From contig NZ_VKDB01000014.1 of the NCBI RefSeq assembly GCF_007280555.1, positions 1-64,000 on the forward strand: a stretch of 64,000 bases of DNA, written 5' to 3'. Both the position numbers and the translations under genes were made by a program. This stretch comes from Deinococcus detaillensis (lineage in GTDB: Bacteria > Deinococcota > Deinococci > Deinococcales > Deinococcaceae). Below are positions 40,556 to 52,043 of this stretch, piece after piece; positions within the stretch are counted from its first letter, which is position 1; every line of letters starts with the position of its first letter. Below the pieces are notes generated by a model. That model did not search any database. It saw only the letters and a list, made by a program, of their open reading frames with translations, and was not told the DNA's origin.

Positions 40556-40852
40556 ATGGACATGCGAAAGCTGATGAAACAAATGCAACAAGCCCAAAGC
40601 GCCGCCAGCAAAATTCAAGAAGAATTGGCCGCGCAAACAGTAGAGGGCAGCGCCAGCGGCCTCGTGACGGTAACGGCCAACGGACACGGCAAAATTCAGA
40701 GCCTCAAAATCAAGCCCGAAGCGGTTGACCCCAGCGACGTGGAGGCCTTGGAAGACTTGATTCTGGTGGCGATTCAGGAAGCGGCGGGCAAAGCCGACGA
40801 GTTGCAGCGCAGCGCCACCCAAGCGCTGGGATTGCCGGGCGGAATGTTCTGA
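40556..40852 (+). CDS. ybaB: YbaB/EbfC nucleoid-associated protein
   Basis: The 98-residue DNA-binding protein has the compact YbaB form: MDMRKLMKQMQQAQSAASKIQEELA, a dimerising helix, then VTANGHGKIQSLKIKPEAVDPSDVEALEDLILVAIQEAAGKA. It usually sits directly upstream of recR, as here, and binds DNA without strong sequence preference. AAGGAG precedes the ATG at 40556. recR begins 28 bases after its stop. The space between copy B of the repeat and this gene holds its promoter. Confidence 0.95.
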   Translation: MDMRKLMKQMQQAQSAASKIQEELAAQTVEGSASGLVTVTANGHGKIQSLKIKPEAVDPSDVEALEDLILVAIQEAAGKADELQRSATQALGLPGGMF

Positions 40853-40880
40853 AAAGCCCCCGTGTGCAGGCGAGAACGCC

Positions 40881-41477
40881 GTGAAATATCCTCCCAGTTT
40901 GGTGGCGCTGATCCGCGAACTCTCGCGCTTGCCGGGCATCGGCCCCAAAAGTGCCCAGCGCCTCGCCTTTTACCTGTTCGAGCAGCCGCGTGAAGACATC
41001 GAGCGCCTCGCCGGATCGCTCCTCGACGCCAAGCGCGAACTGCACACCTGTCCGGTCTGCTTTAACATCACCGACGCAGAACTGTGCGATGTTTGCGCCG
41101 ACCCGACCAGGATGCAAAACCTGATCTGCGTGGTAGAAGAGCCCGGCGACGTGATCGCCATTGAAAAAAGCGGCGAGTACACCGGCCTTTATCACGTGCT
41201 GCACGGCGTTCTAAGTCCCATGAACGGCGTCGGCCCCGATAAGCTGCAACTCAGGCCGCTGCTGCCCAGACTCCAGAGCGGCATCGAAGTGATTTTGGCC
41301 ACCGGCACCACCGTGGAGGGCGAAGCCACCGCCATGTATGTGCAGCGCCTGATTGAGCCGCTGGGCGTCGTGGTCTCGCGCATCGCTTACGGCCTGCCGG
41401 TGGGGGGAGCGCTCGAATACGCCGACGAAGTCACGCTGGGACGGGCGCTGAGTGGCCGTCAGCGGGTCAGCAAATAA
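40881..41477 (+). CDS. recR: Recombination protein RecR
   Basis: RecR works with RecO to load RecA at single-stranded gaps, a central route in Deinococcus where RecFOR replaces RecBCD. The 198-residue protein has an N-terminal helix-hairpin-helix (LIRELSRLPGIGPKSAQRLAFYL), a four-cysteine zinc site (CPVC...CDVC, residues about 56-75), a Toprim domain (LICVVEEPGDVIAIEKSGEYTGLYHVLHG) and a C-terminal Walker-like region (VSRIAYGLPVGGALEYADEVTLGRAL). It starts with GTG 40881. It is co-transcribed with ybaB; a terminator follows at 41496. Confidence 0.97.
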   Translation: MKYPPSLVALIRELSRLPGIGPKSAQRLAFYLFEQPREDIERLAGSLLDAKRELHTCPVCFNITDAELCDVCADPTRMQNLICVVEEPGDVIAIEKSGEYTGLYHVLHGVLSPMNGVGPDKLQLRPLLPRLQSGIEVILATGTTVEGEATAMYVQRLIEPLGVVVSRIAYGLPVGGALEYADEVTLGRALSGRQRVSK

Positions 41478-41495
41478 TCAGCAGCCAAGCCCTGC

Positions 41496-41518
41496 CCGCC
41501 TGCAAATGGCGGTTTTTT
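41496..41518 (+). terminator. Rho-independent terminator of ybaB-recR
   Basis: CCGCC and GGCGG form a short GC stem around a 7-base loop, followed by six T, 18 bases after the recR stop. Confidence 0.7.
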
Positions 41519-41578
41519 CATCTTCGTGCTCGATTTGGTGACACCAAGGTGAGACGTGAGCGAGTATGATGAGGCACG

Positions 41579-41926
41579 ATGCTGGACGCCCTTAAACAAT
41601 TGGTCATGGATGTAGACGGCGCTTGGGCTGCGGCTCTCGGCGGCATGGACGGTCTGCTGGTGGACGGCCACACTGAAGCCGATGTAGACCTCACTCTGCT
41701 GGTCGCCGAACATGCCGGACTGCTGCGAGCCGCCAAACAATCCTACGAACTCACCCTCTCAGGGGGCACGCCAAGCGAGTGGTTCGTGCGCGGCGAAACC
41801 CTGAGCGCTTATCTTTTGCCGCTGCAAGACTTTTTCTTGATGTTGATCCTCGACGGCCACGGCAATTTGGGCCAGGCCCGCATTTACGGCCAACAAACCC
41901 TCAGGCAACTGGAGACGTACTTATGA
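41579..41926 (+). CDS. Roadblock/LC7-like protein 1
   Basis: The 115-residue protein shows the Roadblock/LC7 fold (MglB-like): an N-terminal helix, VDGAWAAALGGMDGLLVDG with the small-residue turn, and a C-terminal strand-helix LMLILDGHGNLGQARIYGQQTLRQLETYL. Such dimers act as GTPase-activating or scaffold partners of small Ras-like GTPases (MglA). TATGAT lies eight bases before the ATG. The stop overlaps the next gene's start (ATGA). Two further Roadblock genes follow; no GTPase gene lies in the immediate cluster. Confidence 0.7.
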   Translation: MLDALKQLVMDVDGAWAAALGGMDGLLVDGHTEADVDLTLLVAEHAGLLRAAKQSYELTLSGGTPSEWFVRGETLSAYLLPLQDFFLMLILDGHGNLGQARIYGQQTLRQLETYL

Positions 41927-42270
41927 GCGCCCACCTGCGCGAAGTCATTGATTTGCCGGGAGTGGAGGGCGCGGTGCTGAGCAGCAGTGACGGGCTGAGC
42001 TTGGAGAGCTACGGCCACTACACCGAACTGCTCGCCGCCGAACTCACCGCCCTCAGAGCGACTTTTGAACGGGCCTCACGCTCCAGCGGACTCGGAAAAA
42101 TGTCGCGGCTGGCGATCACCGCCGAGACACTGGAGATCGTGGTGGTCACGGCGGGGCCCTACCTCGCCGCCGTTGCCATGACGCGGGGCATTGACACCCG
42201 CCCCGCCCAGCAAGCACTGGCCAAGTTGGCGCTGAGCTTACCGCTCCCCGGAGCCAGCAATGCCCGTTGA
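41923..42270 (+). CDS. Roadblock/LC7-like protein 2
   Basis: The 115-residue protein has LREVIDLPGVEGAVLSSSDGLSLESYGHY, the classic Roadblock N-terminal helix and hairpin, and LAITAETLEIVVVTAGPYLAAVAMTRGIDTRPAQQALAKLAL at the end. Its ATG overlaps the TGA of the first Roadblock gene. The following gene starts 11 bases before its own stop. The overlap of all three suggests equal expression and perhaps hetero-oligomers. Confidence 0.75.
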   Translation: MSAHLREVIDLPGVEGAVLSSSDGLSLESYGHYTELLAAELTALRATFERASRSSGLGKMSRLAITAETLEIVVVTAGPYLAAVAMTRGIDTRPAQQALAKLALSLPLPGASNAR

Positions 42271-42598
42271 TCCGCTTCAGTTGGATGAAGCCCTCGGGCG
42301 CATTCTCAGCACCCGTGGCGTGCGCTACGCGGCCCTCGTCGGCCCAGACAGCAATCCACTGGGGAGCGCCGGGACCCAGCCGCCCGACGCCAGTTTCGTC
42401 AGGGCCGCGCAGGCGGTGGCCCAGAGCCTCAGCGCCACCGTGGGCGATCAGCCGCTCAAAGACTTGATGATGGACTTCGCTGACGGCCCAGTGCTGCTGA
42501 CCCCCCAAAGCGACAATCTGCTGCTGGTTGGCTTTGATGAAGTCGGCAACTTGGGGCGCGTCCGGTTCGCGGTCAAGCGGGAGATCAGCAGACTCTGA
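42260..42598 (+). CDS. Roadblock/LC7-like protein 3
   Basis: The 112-residue protein has LDEALGRILSTRGVRYAALVGPDSNPLGS and ends DNLLLVGFDEVGNLGRVRFAVKREISRL, the best Roadblock C-terminus of the three. It overlaps gene 2 by 11 bases. Members of this family partner MglA-type GTPases in polarity and motility in other bacteria. Deinococcus is non-motile, so the role here must differ; a GTPase elsewhere in the genome is expected. Confidence 0.75.
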   Translation: MPVDPLQLDEALGRILSTRGVRYAALVGPDSNPLGSAGTQPPDASFVRAAQAVAQSLSATVGDQPLKDLMMDFADGPVLLTPQSDNLLLVGFDEVGNLGRVRFAVKREISRL

Positions 42599-42610
42599 AC
42601 TCCAAGTGAA

Positions 42611-42644
42611 AAGCGGCGGCCCGTGAGTTACTGGGCCGCCGCTT
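42611..42644. terminator. Strong hairpin between convergent Roadblock and ABC genes
   Basis: AAGCGGCGGCCC and GGGCCGCCGCTT form a perfect 12-bp stem with a 10-base loop. T-rich ends exist on both sides but are short. It probably serves both strands. Confidence 0.65.
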
Positions 42645-42668
42645 CTTGACATGAGGTGAGGTTGTAGC

Positions 42669-44555
42669 TCAGTCCGCCGCGTCTGCGGGCGCGTACTGAA
42701 GGCGGTGCAAGCGGGCGTAGTAGCCGTTTTGCGCCAGCAGTTCGCTGTGGCTGCCCTCCTCCACCACTTGCCCGCGCCGCATCACCACGATTCGGTCGCA
42801 GTGCTCGATGGTACTGAGGCGGTGGGCGATGATGACGCTGGTGCGCCCGTGCATCACCTTGGCCAGCGCGTCCTGAATCCGCATCTCGGTTTCGGTGTCC
42901 ACGCTGGCCGTGGCTTCATCCAGCACCAAAAGAATGTCAGGGTTCTGGATCAGAGCGCGGGCGAAGGCCAAGAGCTGCTTCTGGCCGGTGCTGAGGGTCG
43001 CGCCGCGCTCGCGGACTTCGGTGTTGTAGCCTTCCGGCAGTTCCATGATGAATTCGTGGACGCCCACATATTTGCAGGCCTGAATGACCCGCTCGTGGGG
43101 AATGTCGGGGTTGCTCAGCGTCAAATTGGTTTCCATCGTTCCGGCGAACAAAAACACGTCTTGCAACACCACGCCGATGTGACGGCGCAGATCGTACTGG
43201 GCCAGGTCTTTGACGTTCACGCCGTCCACGTCCACAGAGCCGCGCTGCACGTCGTAAAAGCGGCTGACCAGAGAAGTGATGCTGGTCTTGCCCGCGCCCG
43301 TCGCGCCCACCAGCGCCACGCTCTCGCCAGCCCGAATGTGCAGGTCGATGCCGCGCAGTGTCCAGCGGGGATCGTCATCGGGGGTATCCGCCGTCACTTC
43401 GGGGTCGTAAGCGAACCAAACTTTATTGAGATCGACCCGGCCTTCAAAGTGGGTCAAGGTCTTGGCGTCCGGCTTGTCCTGAATGGTCACGTCTTCGTCC
43501 AGTACGCCGAAGATGCGCTCGGCGCTGGCCATGGCCGCTTGCAGGTTGTTCATCACGTCGGCCAGATCCTGAATCGGCTGAAAGAGCTGACCCACGAAGC
43601 CGTTGAACGCCACCAGCGTGCCCAGCGTGATGCCGGAGGCCGCCAGCACCGCGTCGGGATTGCCCACGCCCGCACTCAGGAGAATGCTGCGCCCGGCGAA
43701 CCACAACACCAGCGAGCTCGCCACTGCGCCGAGCAGCGCCACGGTCGGCTGAAACAGCGAAAACCAACTGACTGAATTGATGGTTGCCCGCAGCAGGCGG
43801 CGGTTCGAGCGGTCAAAGTCCTGTGAGTTGTGGTTCTCACGGCCAAACAACTGCACTGTTAGCATTCCGGTGATGTTTTCGTTGAGCTTGGTGTTGACGA
43901 TGGCCTGCTGAATGCGGGTGTCTCTAAAGGCGTAGCGGATTTTGGTGCGGAAATAAGCCGAGGCGTAAAACAAGATCGGCAGCACCAAAAAGCTGATGAT
44001 CGCCAGCGGCCACGACACGCTGAGCATAATCACCACGTAGGCGATAATGAGAAAGCTGCTGGTAATCAAGCTGACCAGGCCCGCCGTAATGAACTGGTTA
44101 ATGGCGTCCACATCGCTGGTAACGCGGGTAATCAAGCGGCCTACCGGGTTGGCGTCGAAGAAAGCCAGCGGGAGGCGCTGCAACTTGGTGAAGATGTCGC
44201 TGCGGATGTCATACAGCACCTTCTGACCCAGATAGTTGATGACGTAGGTGGCGGCGTAGCGCATCAAAAAGTCCAGCACGCGCAAACCGAGAAAGAGCAG
44301 CGCCGCGTTCAGCAGCACTTGAAAAAGCGCTTGCCGGGTGGCCAGATCGCTGCCTGCCGTCAGCACCCTCGGCCCCAGCGCGTGGTCGATGGCGTAGCGC
44401 TGAATCAGCCCGTAAAGCGGCGCGGCCACCGAAAACACGAAGGTGGTGATCAGCGCAATCACGGCCAATTTGGTGTAGGGGCGCAGGTAGTTCAGAATCC
44501 GGCGGGTGAGATTCGCGTCGAACTCCTTGAGAAAGGCCTCGTCGGGTTGGGTCAT
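42669..44555 (-). CDS. ABC exporter half-transporter with consensus Walker B
   Basis: The 628-residue protein has six membrane helices followed by an ATPase domain. Its Walker A motif is GATGAGKTS, its signature is the altered LSTGQKQ, and its Walker B with catalytic glutamate is [12 protein letters not shown]. The partner gene immediately upstream has a normal signature but lacks that glutamate. Such complementary defects mark a heterodimeric type IV exporter like Thermus TmrAB or Thermotoga TM287/288, in which only one of the two sites hydrolyses ATP well. The substrate is unknown (drugs, lipids or peptides). The two genes overlap by four bases. Confidence 0.85.
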   Translation of the reverse strand: MTQPDEAFLKEFDANLTRRILNYLRPYTKLAVIALITTFVFSVAAPLYGLIQRYAIDHALGPRVLTAGSDLATRQALFQVLLNAALLFLGLRVLDFLMRYAATYVINYLGQKVLYDIRSDIFTKLQRLPLAFFDANPVGRLITRVTSDVDAINQFITAGLVSLITSSFLIIAYVVIMLSVSWPLAIISFLVLPILFYASAYFRTKIRYAFRDTRIQQAIVNTKLNENITGMLTVQLFGRENHNSQDFDRSNRRLLRATINSVSWFSLFQPTVALLGAVASSLVLWFAGRSILLSAGVGNPDAVLAASGITLGTLVAFNGFVGQLFQPIQDLADVMNNLQAAMASAERIFGVLDEDVTIQDKPDAKTLTHFEGRVDLNKVWFAYDPEVTADTPDDDPRWTLRGIDLHIRAGESVALVGATGAGKTSITSLVSRFYDVQRGSVDVDGVNVKDLAQYDLRRHIGVVLQDVFLFAGTMETNLTLSNPDIPHERVIQACKYVGVHEFIMELPEGYNTEVRERGATLSTGQKQLLAFARALIQNPDILLVLDEATASVDTETEMRIQDALAKVMHGRTSVIIAHRLSTIEHCDRIVVMRRGQVVEEGSHSELLAQNGYYARLHRLQYAPADAAD

Positions 44556-46543
44556 GCCTTCACCTTTTCAGTGCTGAGCGGTTCACCGCTGGGTTTGATC
44601 TGGGAAGCGGCTTCAGTCAGGGCGTCTCTAGCCAGTTTGCCTTCGTCTTCACTTTTCAAATCGCCCTCTAGGCGCTGCTGGCGGTCTAATTCGGCATAGT
44701 GACCGCCGAGGGCCAGCAAGTCCTCGTGGCTGCCCTGCTCCACGATCTGGCCGCGCTCCATCACGATGATGTGATCGGCGTGGCGCAGGGTGCTGACGCG
44801 GTGGCCGATCAGCAGCACGGTGCGGCCCTGCTGAACTTGGCGCAGCCCACTGAGAATCCGGCTTTCGGTTTCGGTATCCACCGCGCTCATGGCGTCGTCG
44901 AGCACCAGAATGCGCGGCTCACGGGCCACCGCGCGGGCCAGAGCGGTGCGCTGGCGCTGGCCACCCGACAGGGTCACGCCGCGCTCACCCAGCGTGGTGT
45001 CGTAGCCCTGCGGGAACCGCTCGATTTCGCTGGCCAGTCCGGCGATCTCCGCCGCCGCACGGACACGGTTCATGTCGGGCTGGCGGTCATCGGGCGGTGG
45101 AGCTTTCGATTTCAGCACGCTGATGCGGGTCGGGATCGGCGCGTAGTTGGCGTTGTCGAGGCCGAAAGCCACGTTGGAAGCGATCGTATCGGAAAACAAG
45201 AACGGCTCCTGAGGTACGACGGCCACGTTTTCGCGCAGCACTCTAAGCGGAATGCGCCGCACGTCCACGCCGTCTACCCGCACCGTCCCGCTGCTCACGT
45301 CTACGAGGCGCGTCACCAAATTGCCCAGCACGGTTTTGCCGCTGCCGGTGGGGCCGGTGATACCCAAAGTTTGACCTGCCGGAATCTTCAGCGACACGTC
45401 TCTAAGCACCTGCTGACCGTCAAAGTTGAGGCTGACGTGGTCAAACTCGATCTCGCCCAGAACGGACTTGATACTGGAATCGGTGCGCCCGTCGTCTCTG
45501 ATGAACGGCTGGGCATTGAAGATGTCTTGGAGGCGGCCCCACGACGCCGAGCCGCGCTGAAGCATGTTGGTGATCATCCCGATGCTGAGCATGGGCCAGG
45601 CCAGGCGGTCGAGCACCAAGGCAAATTGGGTAAATTGCCCCAGCGTCAACGGGCTGCCCGGCACCAACCCCAGGATCATCCGGCCGCCGTAAATCAGCAC
45701 GATCACGTAGGCCAGCCCCATCAGGAGGCTCATGGAGGCTTGCAGCGGCCCTTCCACGGTGGTCAGACGCAGCGCCCGCTTAATCAGTTCGCTGTTGAGG
45801 CTTTTGTATTCGGTGATCTCGCGGTCTTCGATGGCGTAGCCTTTCACGACTCTCGCACCCGAAAAGTTTTCCTGCGCTTTGGCCGAGATGACGCTGTTTT
45901 GCTCCTGCACCGCCACGTAGCGGGCGCTGATGAGCCGGGCCAGCATAAACAAAACCCCGATAATGACTGGAAATACCACCAGCACAGCCAGGGTCAGCCG
46001 CCACGACAAGCTGAAAAACCAAAAGAAACTGACCACGAAGCTGGCAACCACGCTGGAAAGTTGCCAACTGCCAAAGCCGATCATTTCGCGCACCGCCGAG
46101 AGGTCGCCGGTCAAACGGTTCATCAAGTCGCCAGTACGGGCGCGGTCAAAGTAGTGTTTGTCGAGGCCGGAGAGGTGGGCGAACAGATCGCGGCGCACCT
46201 CGTATTCGATCTGGCGGCTGGCATACACGATCAGCCGCCGCACCAGCACCATCAGCCCGCCGGACACGACCACCGACAGCACCGCGCCCAGCGCGTAGAG
46301 CGCCACCTGCCCCGCCGTGATGCCAGCCGTGGCCGGATTGGTGTCGGCGGCTCCGGTCAGGCCGTCAATGATGAGGCGGGTAAAATAAGCCGGCAACGTG
46401 ACGGCCGTTCCCGCGCCGAAAACGGCCAGCGTGCCGAGGAAGAATTGACGTTGGTGCAGCTTCAGGTACGGCCAAAGGGTGGACAGGGTATTCAAAAGTG
46501 ACCTCAGGCAAATCTGGGAGCGGAAGAAAACGGCGCGAAACAC
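44552..46543 (-). CDS. ABC exporter half-transporter with degenerate Walker B
   Basis: The 663-residue partner of the previous gene has an N-terminal six-helix membrane domain, then Walker A GPTGSGKT, signature LSGGQRQR, and Walker [12 protein letters not shown], in which the catalytic glutamate is replaced by aspartate. In a heterodimer this makes one site degenerate. It has an insertion between Walker A and the signature ([31 protein letters not shown]), seen in this group. The start is uncertain: ATG 46543 gives an extra 16 residues; a TTG at 46495 after GAGGT is an alternative. It is the first gene of the operon. Confidence 0.85.
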   Translation of the reverse strand: MFRAVFFRSQICLRSLLNTLSTLWPYLKLHQRQFFLGTLAVFGAGTAVTLPAYFTRLIIDGLTGAADTNPATAGITAGQVALYALGAVLSVVVSGGLMVLVRRLIVYASRQIEYEVRRDLFAHLSGLDKHYFDRARTGDLMNRLTGDLSAVREMIGFGSWQLSSVVASFVVSFFWFFSLSWRLTLAVLVVFPVIIGVLFMLARLISARYVAVQEQNSVISAKAQENFSGARVVKGYAIEDREITEYKSLNSELIKRALRLTTVEGPLQASMSLLMGLAYVIVLIYGGRMILGLVPGSPLTLGQFTQFALVLDRLAWPMLSIGMITNMLQRGSASWGRLQDIFNAQPFIRDDGRTDSSIKSVLGEIEFDHVSLNFDGQQVLRDVSLKIPAGQTLGITGPTGSGKTVLGNLVTRLVDVSSGTVRVDGVDVRRIPLRVLRENVAVVPQEPFLFSDTIASNVAFGLDNANYAPIPTRISVLKSKAPPPDDRQPDMNRVRAAAEIAGLASEIERFPQGYDTTLGERGVTLSGGQRQRTALARAVAREPRILVLDDAMSAVDTETESRILSGLRQVQQGRTVLLIGHRVSTLRHADHIIVMERGQIVEQGSHEDLLALGGHYAELDRQQRLEGDLKSEDEGKLARDALTEAASQIKPSGEPLSTEKVKA

Positions 46544-46895
46544 GCGGCGGACGCCAGCAGCTCAGGCTAAGCAGCCCGGGCCAAACGGTATAGTCTACGC
46601 CGCTCTGCCGCCGGGTAAATAAGCCATTTGGCGCAGTTGAGGCAATGGTAAAGCTCTCCAGAAGGGAACAGTCCATTCGGGCTGTGCTGCCTCACCTCCG
46701 CTGCCCACCCAACAGCCTGAGAAGTCGGAGGTCCGAGCCCTGAGCTAATCCGCTCCTAAGCAGCCGGGATCACGGCCCTTTGTGAGCGACTAAAAGTAAA
46801 CTCTTGGGCCGCAAAATTTGCCCGCACGGCAGGCGGTTGAGCTCAGCTTTTCCCTCGTGCCACCTCCAACCTCACACCCGGCAGAATTGATTGAC
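46544..46895. other. Divergent region, ABC exporter / tRNA-tuf operon
   Basis: It contains a minus-strand TAGACT (46592-46597) with TTTACC 16 bases upstream, a fair promoter for the ABC exporter operon. To the right lie the strong promoter of the tRNA operon and GC-rich sequence with no convincing frame. I see no other RNA gene in it. Confidence 0.4.
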
Positions 46896-46925
46896 TTGAC
46901 ACTTTCCAAAGGCGGGTGCTACTAT
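46896..46925 (+). promoter_or_regulatory. Strong promoter of the tRNA-tuf operon
   Basis: TTGACA (46896-46901) and TACTAT (46920-46925) are separated by 18 bases, an excellent sigma-70-type promoter. Transcription would start near 46932, about 75 bases before the first tRNA. Confidence 0.8.
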
Positions 46926-47003
46926 CTCCAACCGGAAGTAAGACGGCCAAAAGCCGCTCAAGCAACCGCGCTCAGGCAGAGAATCACCCCTCTGAGCAGG
47001 AGA

Positions 47004-47079
<76 letters not shown>

Positions 47080-47137
47080 CCATGTACAAGTCTCCATGCA
47101 GCAGTCGCCGAGCCGCTCCCCGGCAAAGCGAAAAGTT

Positions 47138-47221
<84 letters not shown>

Positions 47222-47227
47222 CCATCT

Positions 47228-47303
<76 letters not shown>

Positions 47304-47344
47304 CCTTTTTTGAGTTTTAGTTTCAAGCAGTGCTTTCAGCCCCC

Positions 47345-47417
<73 letters not shown>

Positions 47418-47432
47418 CCAGTAAGAATGTTT

Positions 47433-47469
47433 GGCCCGCACCTTTACTCGAAAGAGCTTAGCGCGGGCC
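47433..47469 (+). other. Hairpin between tRNA-Thr(GGT) and tuf
   Basis: GGCCCGC and GCGGGCC form the outer stem, with an inner CTC-GAAA-GAG tetraloop hairpin. No T tract follows, so it is more likely a processing or stability element than a terminator. Confidence 0.45.
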
Positions 47470-47532
47470 GAATTTCCATGACTTTATTTCGAGCAGCGCG
47501 GTTTAAGTTTCTGCTTTACCGGAGGAACCACC

Positions 47533-48750
<1,218 letters not shown>

Positions 48751-48770
48751 GCCAGCACAACGTTCCTCAA

Positions 48771-48806
48771 GCGGGGGCAAGCCAGTATGCTTGCCCCCGC
48801 TTGTTT
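48771..48806 (+). terminator. Terminator of the tRNA-tuf operon
   Basis: GCGGGGGCAAGC and GCTTGCCCCCGC form a perfect 12-bp stem with a six-base loop, then TTGTTT. It separates tuf from the dinB-like gene. Confidence 0.9.
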
Positions 48807-48809
48807 CGT

Positions 48810-48815
48810 TATAAT
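48810..48815 (+). promoter_or_regulatory. -10 box of DinB-family gene
   Basis: TATAAT lies eight bases before the ATG at 48824, directly after the tuf terminator, with no ribosome binding site. The gene is probably leaderless. Confidence 0.6.
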
Positions 48816-48823
48816 TCTCACAG

Positions 48824-49360
48824 ATGCCGAATGTCCCTTCTCTGGCCGACTGGCCGCAATCGCTTGAGCGCAGCGGCAACGCCGTCGCCCTACTGGCCAG
48901 CGGCCTCACCGAAGCCGAAGCCCGCTGGCGACCTCAGCCGGAAAGCTGGTCGGCACTCGAAATCATCAATCACCTTGCCGACGAGGAAAGTGCCGATTTC
49001 CGCACCCGGTTCACTCTGCTTATCAAAGCGCCGCAGGAAGCCTGGCCCAAAATTGATCCGCAAGGCTGGGCGCGGCAGCGGCGCTACAACGCACGCAGCT
49101 TGGAAAGTTCCATCGAGCGATTTTTGGAGGAGCGGCAAGCCTCGCTGCGCCAGCTCCAAGCCTGGCCGGAACCGGACTGGGCCGTGAGGCACGGCAGCCT
49201 CAGCGCCGCCGACTTGATAGCGTCGTGGCAAGCCCACGATCTCTTGCACCTGCGCCAGCTGGCCCAGCTGCGCTATCTCTATTTGGAAGCGTTGGGCCTG
49301 AATATCAGCTACGCGGGCACTTGGCCGGGGCTAGTGCGCCCAGAGGAAACCGTAAGCTAA
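48824..49360 (+). CDS. DinB-family (DfsB/YfiT-type) protein
   Basis: The 178-residue protein is a DinB-like four-helix-bundle: LADWPQSLERSGNAVALLASGLTEAEARWRPQPESWSALEIINHLADEESADFRTRF with the first histidine of the metal triad, and LIASWQAHDLLHLRQLAQLRYL with two more. The family includes metal-dependent thiol transferases and many proteins of unknown activity, and it is expanded in Deinococcus. The gene interrupts the tuf-rpmG-secE-nusG order. It is unrelated to DNA polymerase IV despite the name. Confidence 0.85.
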   Translation: MPNVPSLADWPQSLERSGNAVALLASGLTEAEARWRPQPESWSALEIINHLADEESADFRTRFTLLIKAPQEAWPKIDPQGWARQRRYNARSLESSIERFLEERQASLRQLQAWPEPDWAVRHGSLSAADLIASWQAHDLLHLRQLAQLRYLYLEALGLNISYAGTWPGLVRPEETVS

Positions 49361-49607
49361 ACTTCCAGCTTGACCAAATAGCTTCAGCGCGATCAGGCCA
49401 CATTTGCAAAGGCTTGAGGCCCGCACAGTTCATCCAAATGAGCGCGAATGGGACGACCTGGCAGAGCTTTTCCTAATTTGCTCGGCGCATGCCAAATCTT
49501 TGATTTGAAAAGCGACGGGAGCCCCCCGCGCTTATCAGCACGCGAAAAATCGACTGAGCGTCGGAGACTTTCCAACGGGCTTGCCCAGCCTAGAAGGTGG
49601 CCGAGGC
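49361..49607. other. Non-coding stretch before the rpmG promoter
   Basis: No frame in this region looks like a real protein and no RNA gene is evident. A 78-codon frame on the minus strand is open but lacks any recognisable feature. The region ends at the promoter for rpmG-secE-nusG. Confidence 0.4.
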
Positions 49608-49637
49608 TAGACAGCCGCGCCCCCAGCACCGTATACT
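49608..49637 (+). promoter_or_regulatory. Promoter of rpmG-secE-nusG
   Basis: TAGACA (49608-49613) and TATACT (49632-49637) are separated by 18 bases. Transcription would start near 49644, leaving a 5' leader of about 155 bases before rpmG. Confidence 0.65.
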
Positions 49638-49800
49638 CGTGAACGTTGTCTGCCCTACGAGCAGGCTTTCACCAGTACGCCGCCGCTGTGATTTTGGGTC
49701 GGACACTGGGAGTTCGCAAGGTTGGCCCGCCCAACACCGATAAGCAGCATGCTGATTGGCAAGAGCGGCGCACGACCTCCGGACGACAAGGAGAACGAGC

Positions 49801-49968
49801 ATGGCCAAAGACGGACCGCGCATGATTATCAAGATGGAAAGCACCGCTGGAACGGGCTTTTACTACACCACCACCAAAAACCGCCGCAACACGCAGGCCA
49901 AACTGGAACTCAAGAAGTACGATCCAGTCGTCAAAAAGCATGTTCCCTTCAAGGAGAAAAAGGTCTGA
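49801..49968 (+). CDS. rpmG: 50S ribosomal protein L33
   Basis: The 55-residue protein has [52 protein letters not shown], the full bacterial L33 sequence. It lacks the four zinc-binding cysteines, so it is the zinc-free form. CAAGGAG precedes the ATG at 49801. secE and nusG follow at once, the common order in many bacteria. Confidence 0.97.
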   Translation: MAKDGPRMIIKMESTAGTGFYYTTTKNRRNTQAKLELKKYDPVVKKHVPFKEKKV

Positions 49969-50040
49969 TCTCGGCTGGCCCACCTGATGGTGAGTCACGC
50001 AAGGACAGCTCCTTTTTCCGCCATTCTTTGAGGTGAGGTC

Positions 50041-50220
50041 ATGAACATCGTGCAGTATTTCAAAGACGCCCAGGGCGAACTCTCGCGGGTGACTTGGCCG
50101 AGCCGTGAAGCGGTATTCGAAGGCACTCAAGCGGTGCTGATCTTCGTGATCGGCCTGACCTTGATCGTCTTCGCCCTCGATAAGGTCTTCGGCATCCTGA
50201 TCAAATTGGTGTTGCCATGA
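50041..50220 (+). CDS. secE: Preprotein translocase subunit SecE
   Basis: The 59-residue protein [20 protein letters not shown]... has the SecE core: an amphipathic N-terminal helix with the conserved [13 protein letters not shown], then a single membrane segment ([23 protein letters not shown]). It forms the SecYEG channel with SecY and SecG. It is the short, one-helix form. TGAGGTGAGG lies just before the ATG. Its TGA overlaps the nusG ATG. Confidence 0.97.
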   Translation: MNIVQYFKDAQGELSRVTWPSREAVFEGTQAVLIFVIGLTLIVFALDKVFGILIKLVLP

Positions 50221-50789
50221 GCATCGAGTGGTACGCCGTTCACACCTATATCGGCCAAGAAGAACGGGTCGAGAGAACGCTGATGGAACGCGCCCGTAAG
50301 TTAGGGATGCAGGGTACCAAGATTTTTCAGGTGTTGCAGCCCAGCGAAAAGGCCGTCGAGCTGCGCGAAGGCGGTAAGAAAGAAACCGTCGAGCGCTTGC
50401 TGTTTCCCGGTTACGTTTTCGTCCAAATGGATATTGAAGACGACGACTCGCCCGGCGAACTCGGCGAGAGCTGGGAGACGGTACGCAACACCCCCGGCGT
50501 CACCGGTTTTGTCGGCACCACCACTTATCCGGTGCCGCTCTCGCAAGAAGAAGTGCAGCGCTTACTGGTTTCGGTGGGCCTGACCCAGCAAACCGAGGAA
50601 GCGCCTACGCCGCGCATCAAGGCCGATTTCAAGGCGGGCGACATGGTGCGCGTCACGGCTGGCCCGTTTGCCGATTTCAGCGGCGTGGTCAGCGAAGTCA
50701 ACATGCCGCAGGCCAAGGTCAAAGTGCTGGTCAGCATCTTCGGGCGCGAAACGCCGGTTGAGCTCGACTTCTCGCAGATCAGCAGATAA
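50217..50789 (+). CDS. nusG: Transcription termination/antitermination protein NusG
   Basis: NusG binds RNA polymerase to raise processivity and links it to Rho or the ribosome. The 190-residue protein has the N-terminal NGN domain ([27 protein letters not shown], then [11 protein letters not shown] and TPGVTGFVG) and a C-terminal KOW domain ([51 protein letters not shown]). It starts inside the secE stop codon, so it is translationally coupled. Confidence 0.98.
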   Translation: MSIEWYAVHTYIGQEERVERTLMERARKLGMQGTKIFQVLQPSEKAVELREGGKKETVERLLFPGYVFVQMDIEDDDSPGELGESWETVRNTPGVTGFVGTTTYPVPLSQEEVQRLLVSVGLTQQTEEAPTPRIKADFKAGDMVRVTAGPFADFSGVVSEVNMPQAKVKVLVSIFGRETPVELDFSQISR

Positions 50790-50917
50790 GCCGCTCAGCA
50801 CTAGCCAAGCCGCCTCAAAATCCGTAAAATAAAAAAGTTGCTGCCAAATCCCCTCCCCCGGCAGAACTTAGCGCCAGCACCCCTCAGAGCAGCACCAGGG
50901 GGAGCTAAGGAGAAGAA

Positions 50918-51344
<427 letters not shown>

Positions 51345-51352
<8 letters not shown>

Positions 51353-52043
51353 GCACGGAAAGCGCTACACAGCGCTCATCGGTAAAGTCGACCGCAACAA
51401 GCAGTACACCATCAGCGAAGCCGCTGAACTCGTCAAAGAACTGGCCACCGCCAAGTTCGATGAAACCGTGGAAGTTCACTTCCGCCTCGGCATTGACCCG
51501 CGCAAGAGTGACCAAAACGTGCGCGGCACGGTGGCGCTGCCGCACGGCACCGGCCGTAATGTGCGCGTGGCCGTGATCGCCAAGGGTGAGAACGTGGCCG
51601 CCGCCGAAGCTGCAGGTGCGGACGTGGTCGGCAGCGAAGAGCTGATCGAGCGCATCGCGGGCGGCTTCATGGACTTCGACTCGGTTGTGGCAACCCCCGA
51701 CATGATGGCCCAAGTCGGTCAGAAGCTGGCCCGTTTGCTGGGGCCGCGCGGCCTGCTGCCCAACCCCAAGAGCGGCACCGTCGGCACCGACGTGGCCGGC
51801 ATGGTCAAGAGCCTCAAGGCCGGGCGCATCGAGTTCCGCAATGACAAGACCGGCGTGATCCACGCGCCAATCGGCAAGGTCAGCTTTGAAGGCGGCAATA
51901 TCAGCGAGAACTACCAAGCGCTGATCAGCGCCCTCGAAGGAGCTAAGCCCGCCAGCGCCAAAGGCGTCTACTTGCGCAGCGCTTTCCTGACCAGCACCAT
52001 GGGGCCGAGCATTCCCCTGACGCTGAGCACCCAAGCGCAGTAA
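51345..52043 (+). CDS. rplA: 50S ribosomal protein L1
   Basis: L1 forms the mobile stalk at the E site and in many bacteria represses its own operon. The 232-residue protein has [68 protein letters not shown], then [14 protein letters not shown] and [18 protein letters not shown]. Its start lies inside rplK's end. It is followed by a long leader before rplJ. Confidence 0.98.

Noticed and set aside
49393..49629. 78-codon minus-strand frame before rpmG
   Set aside because: It runs through the likely promoter of rpmG, has no ribosome binding site or -10 box and no recognisable residues.
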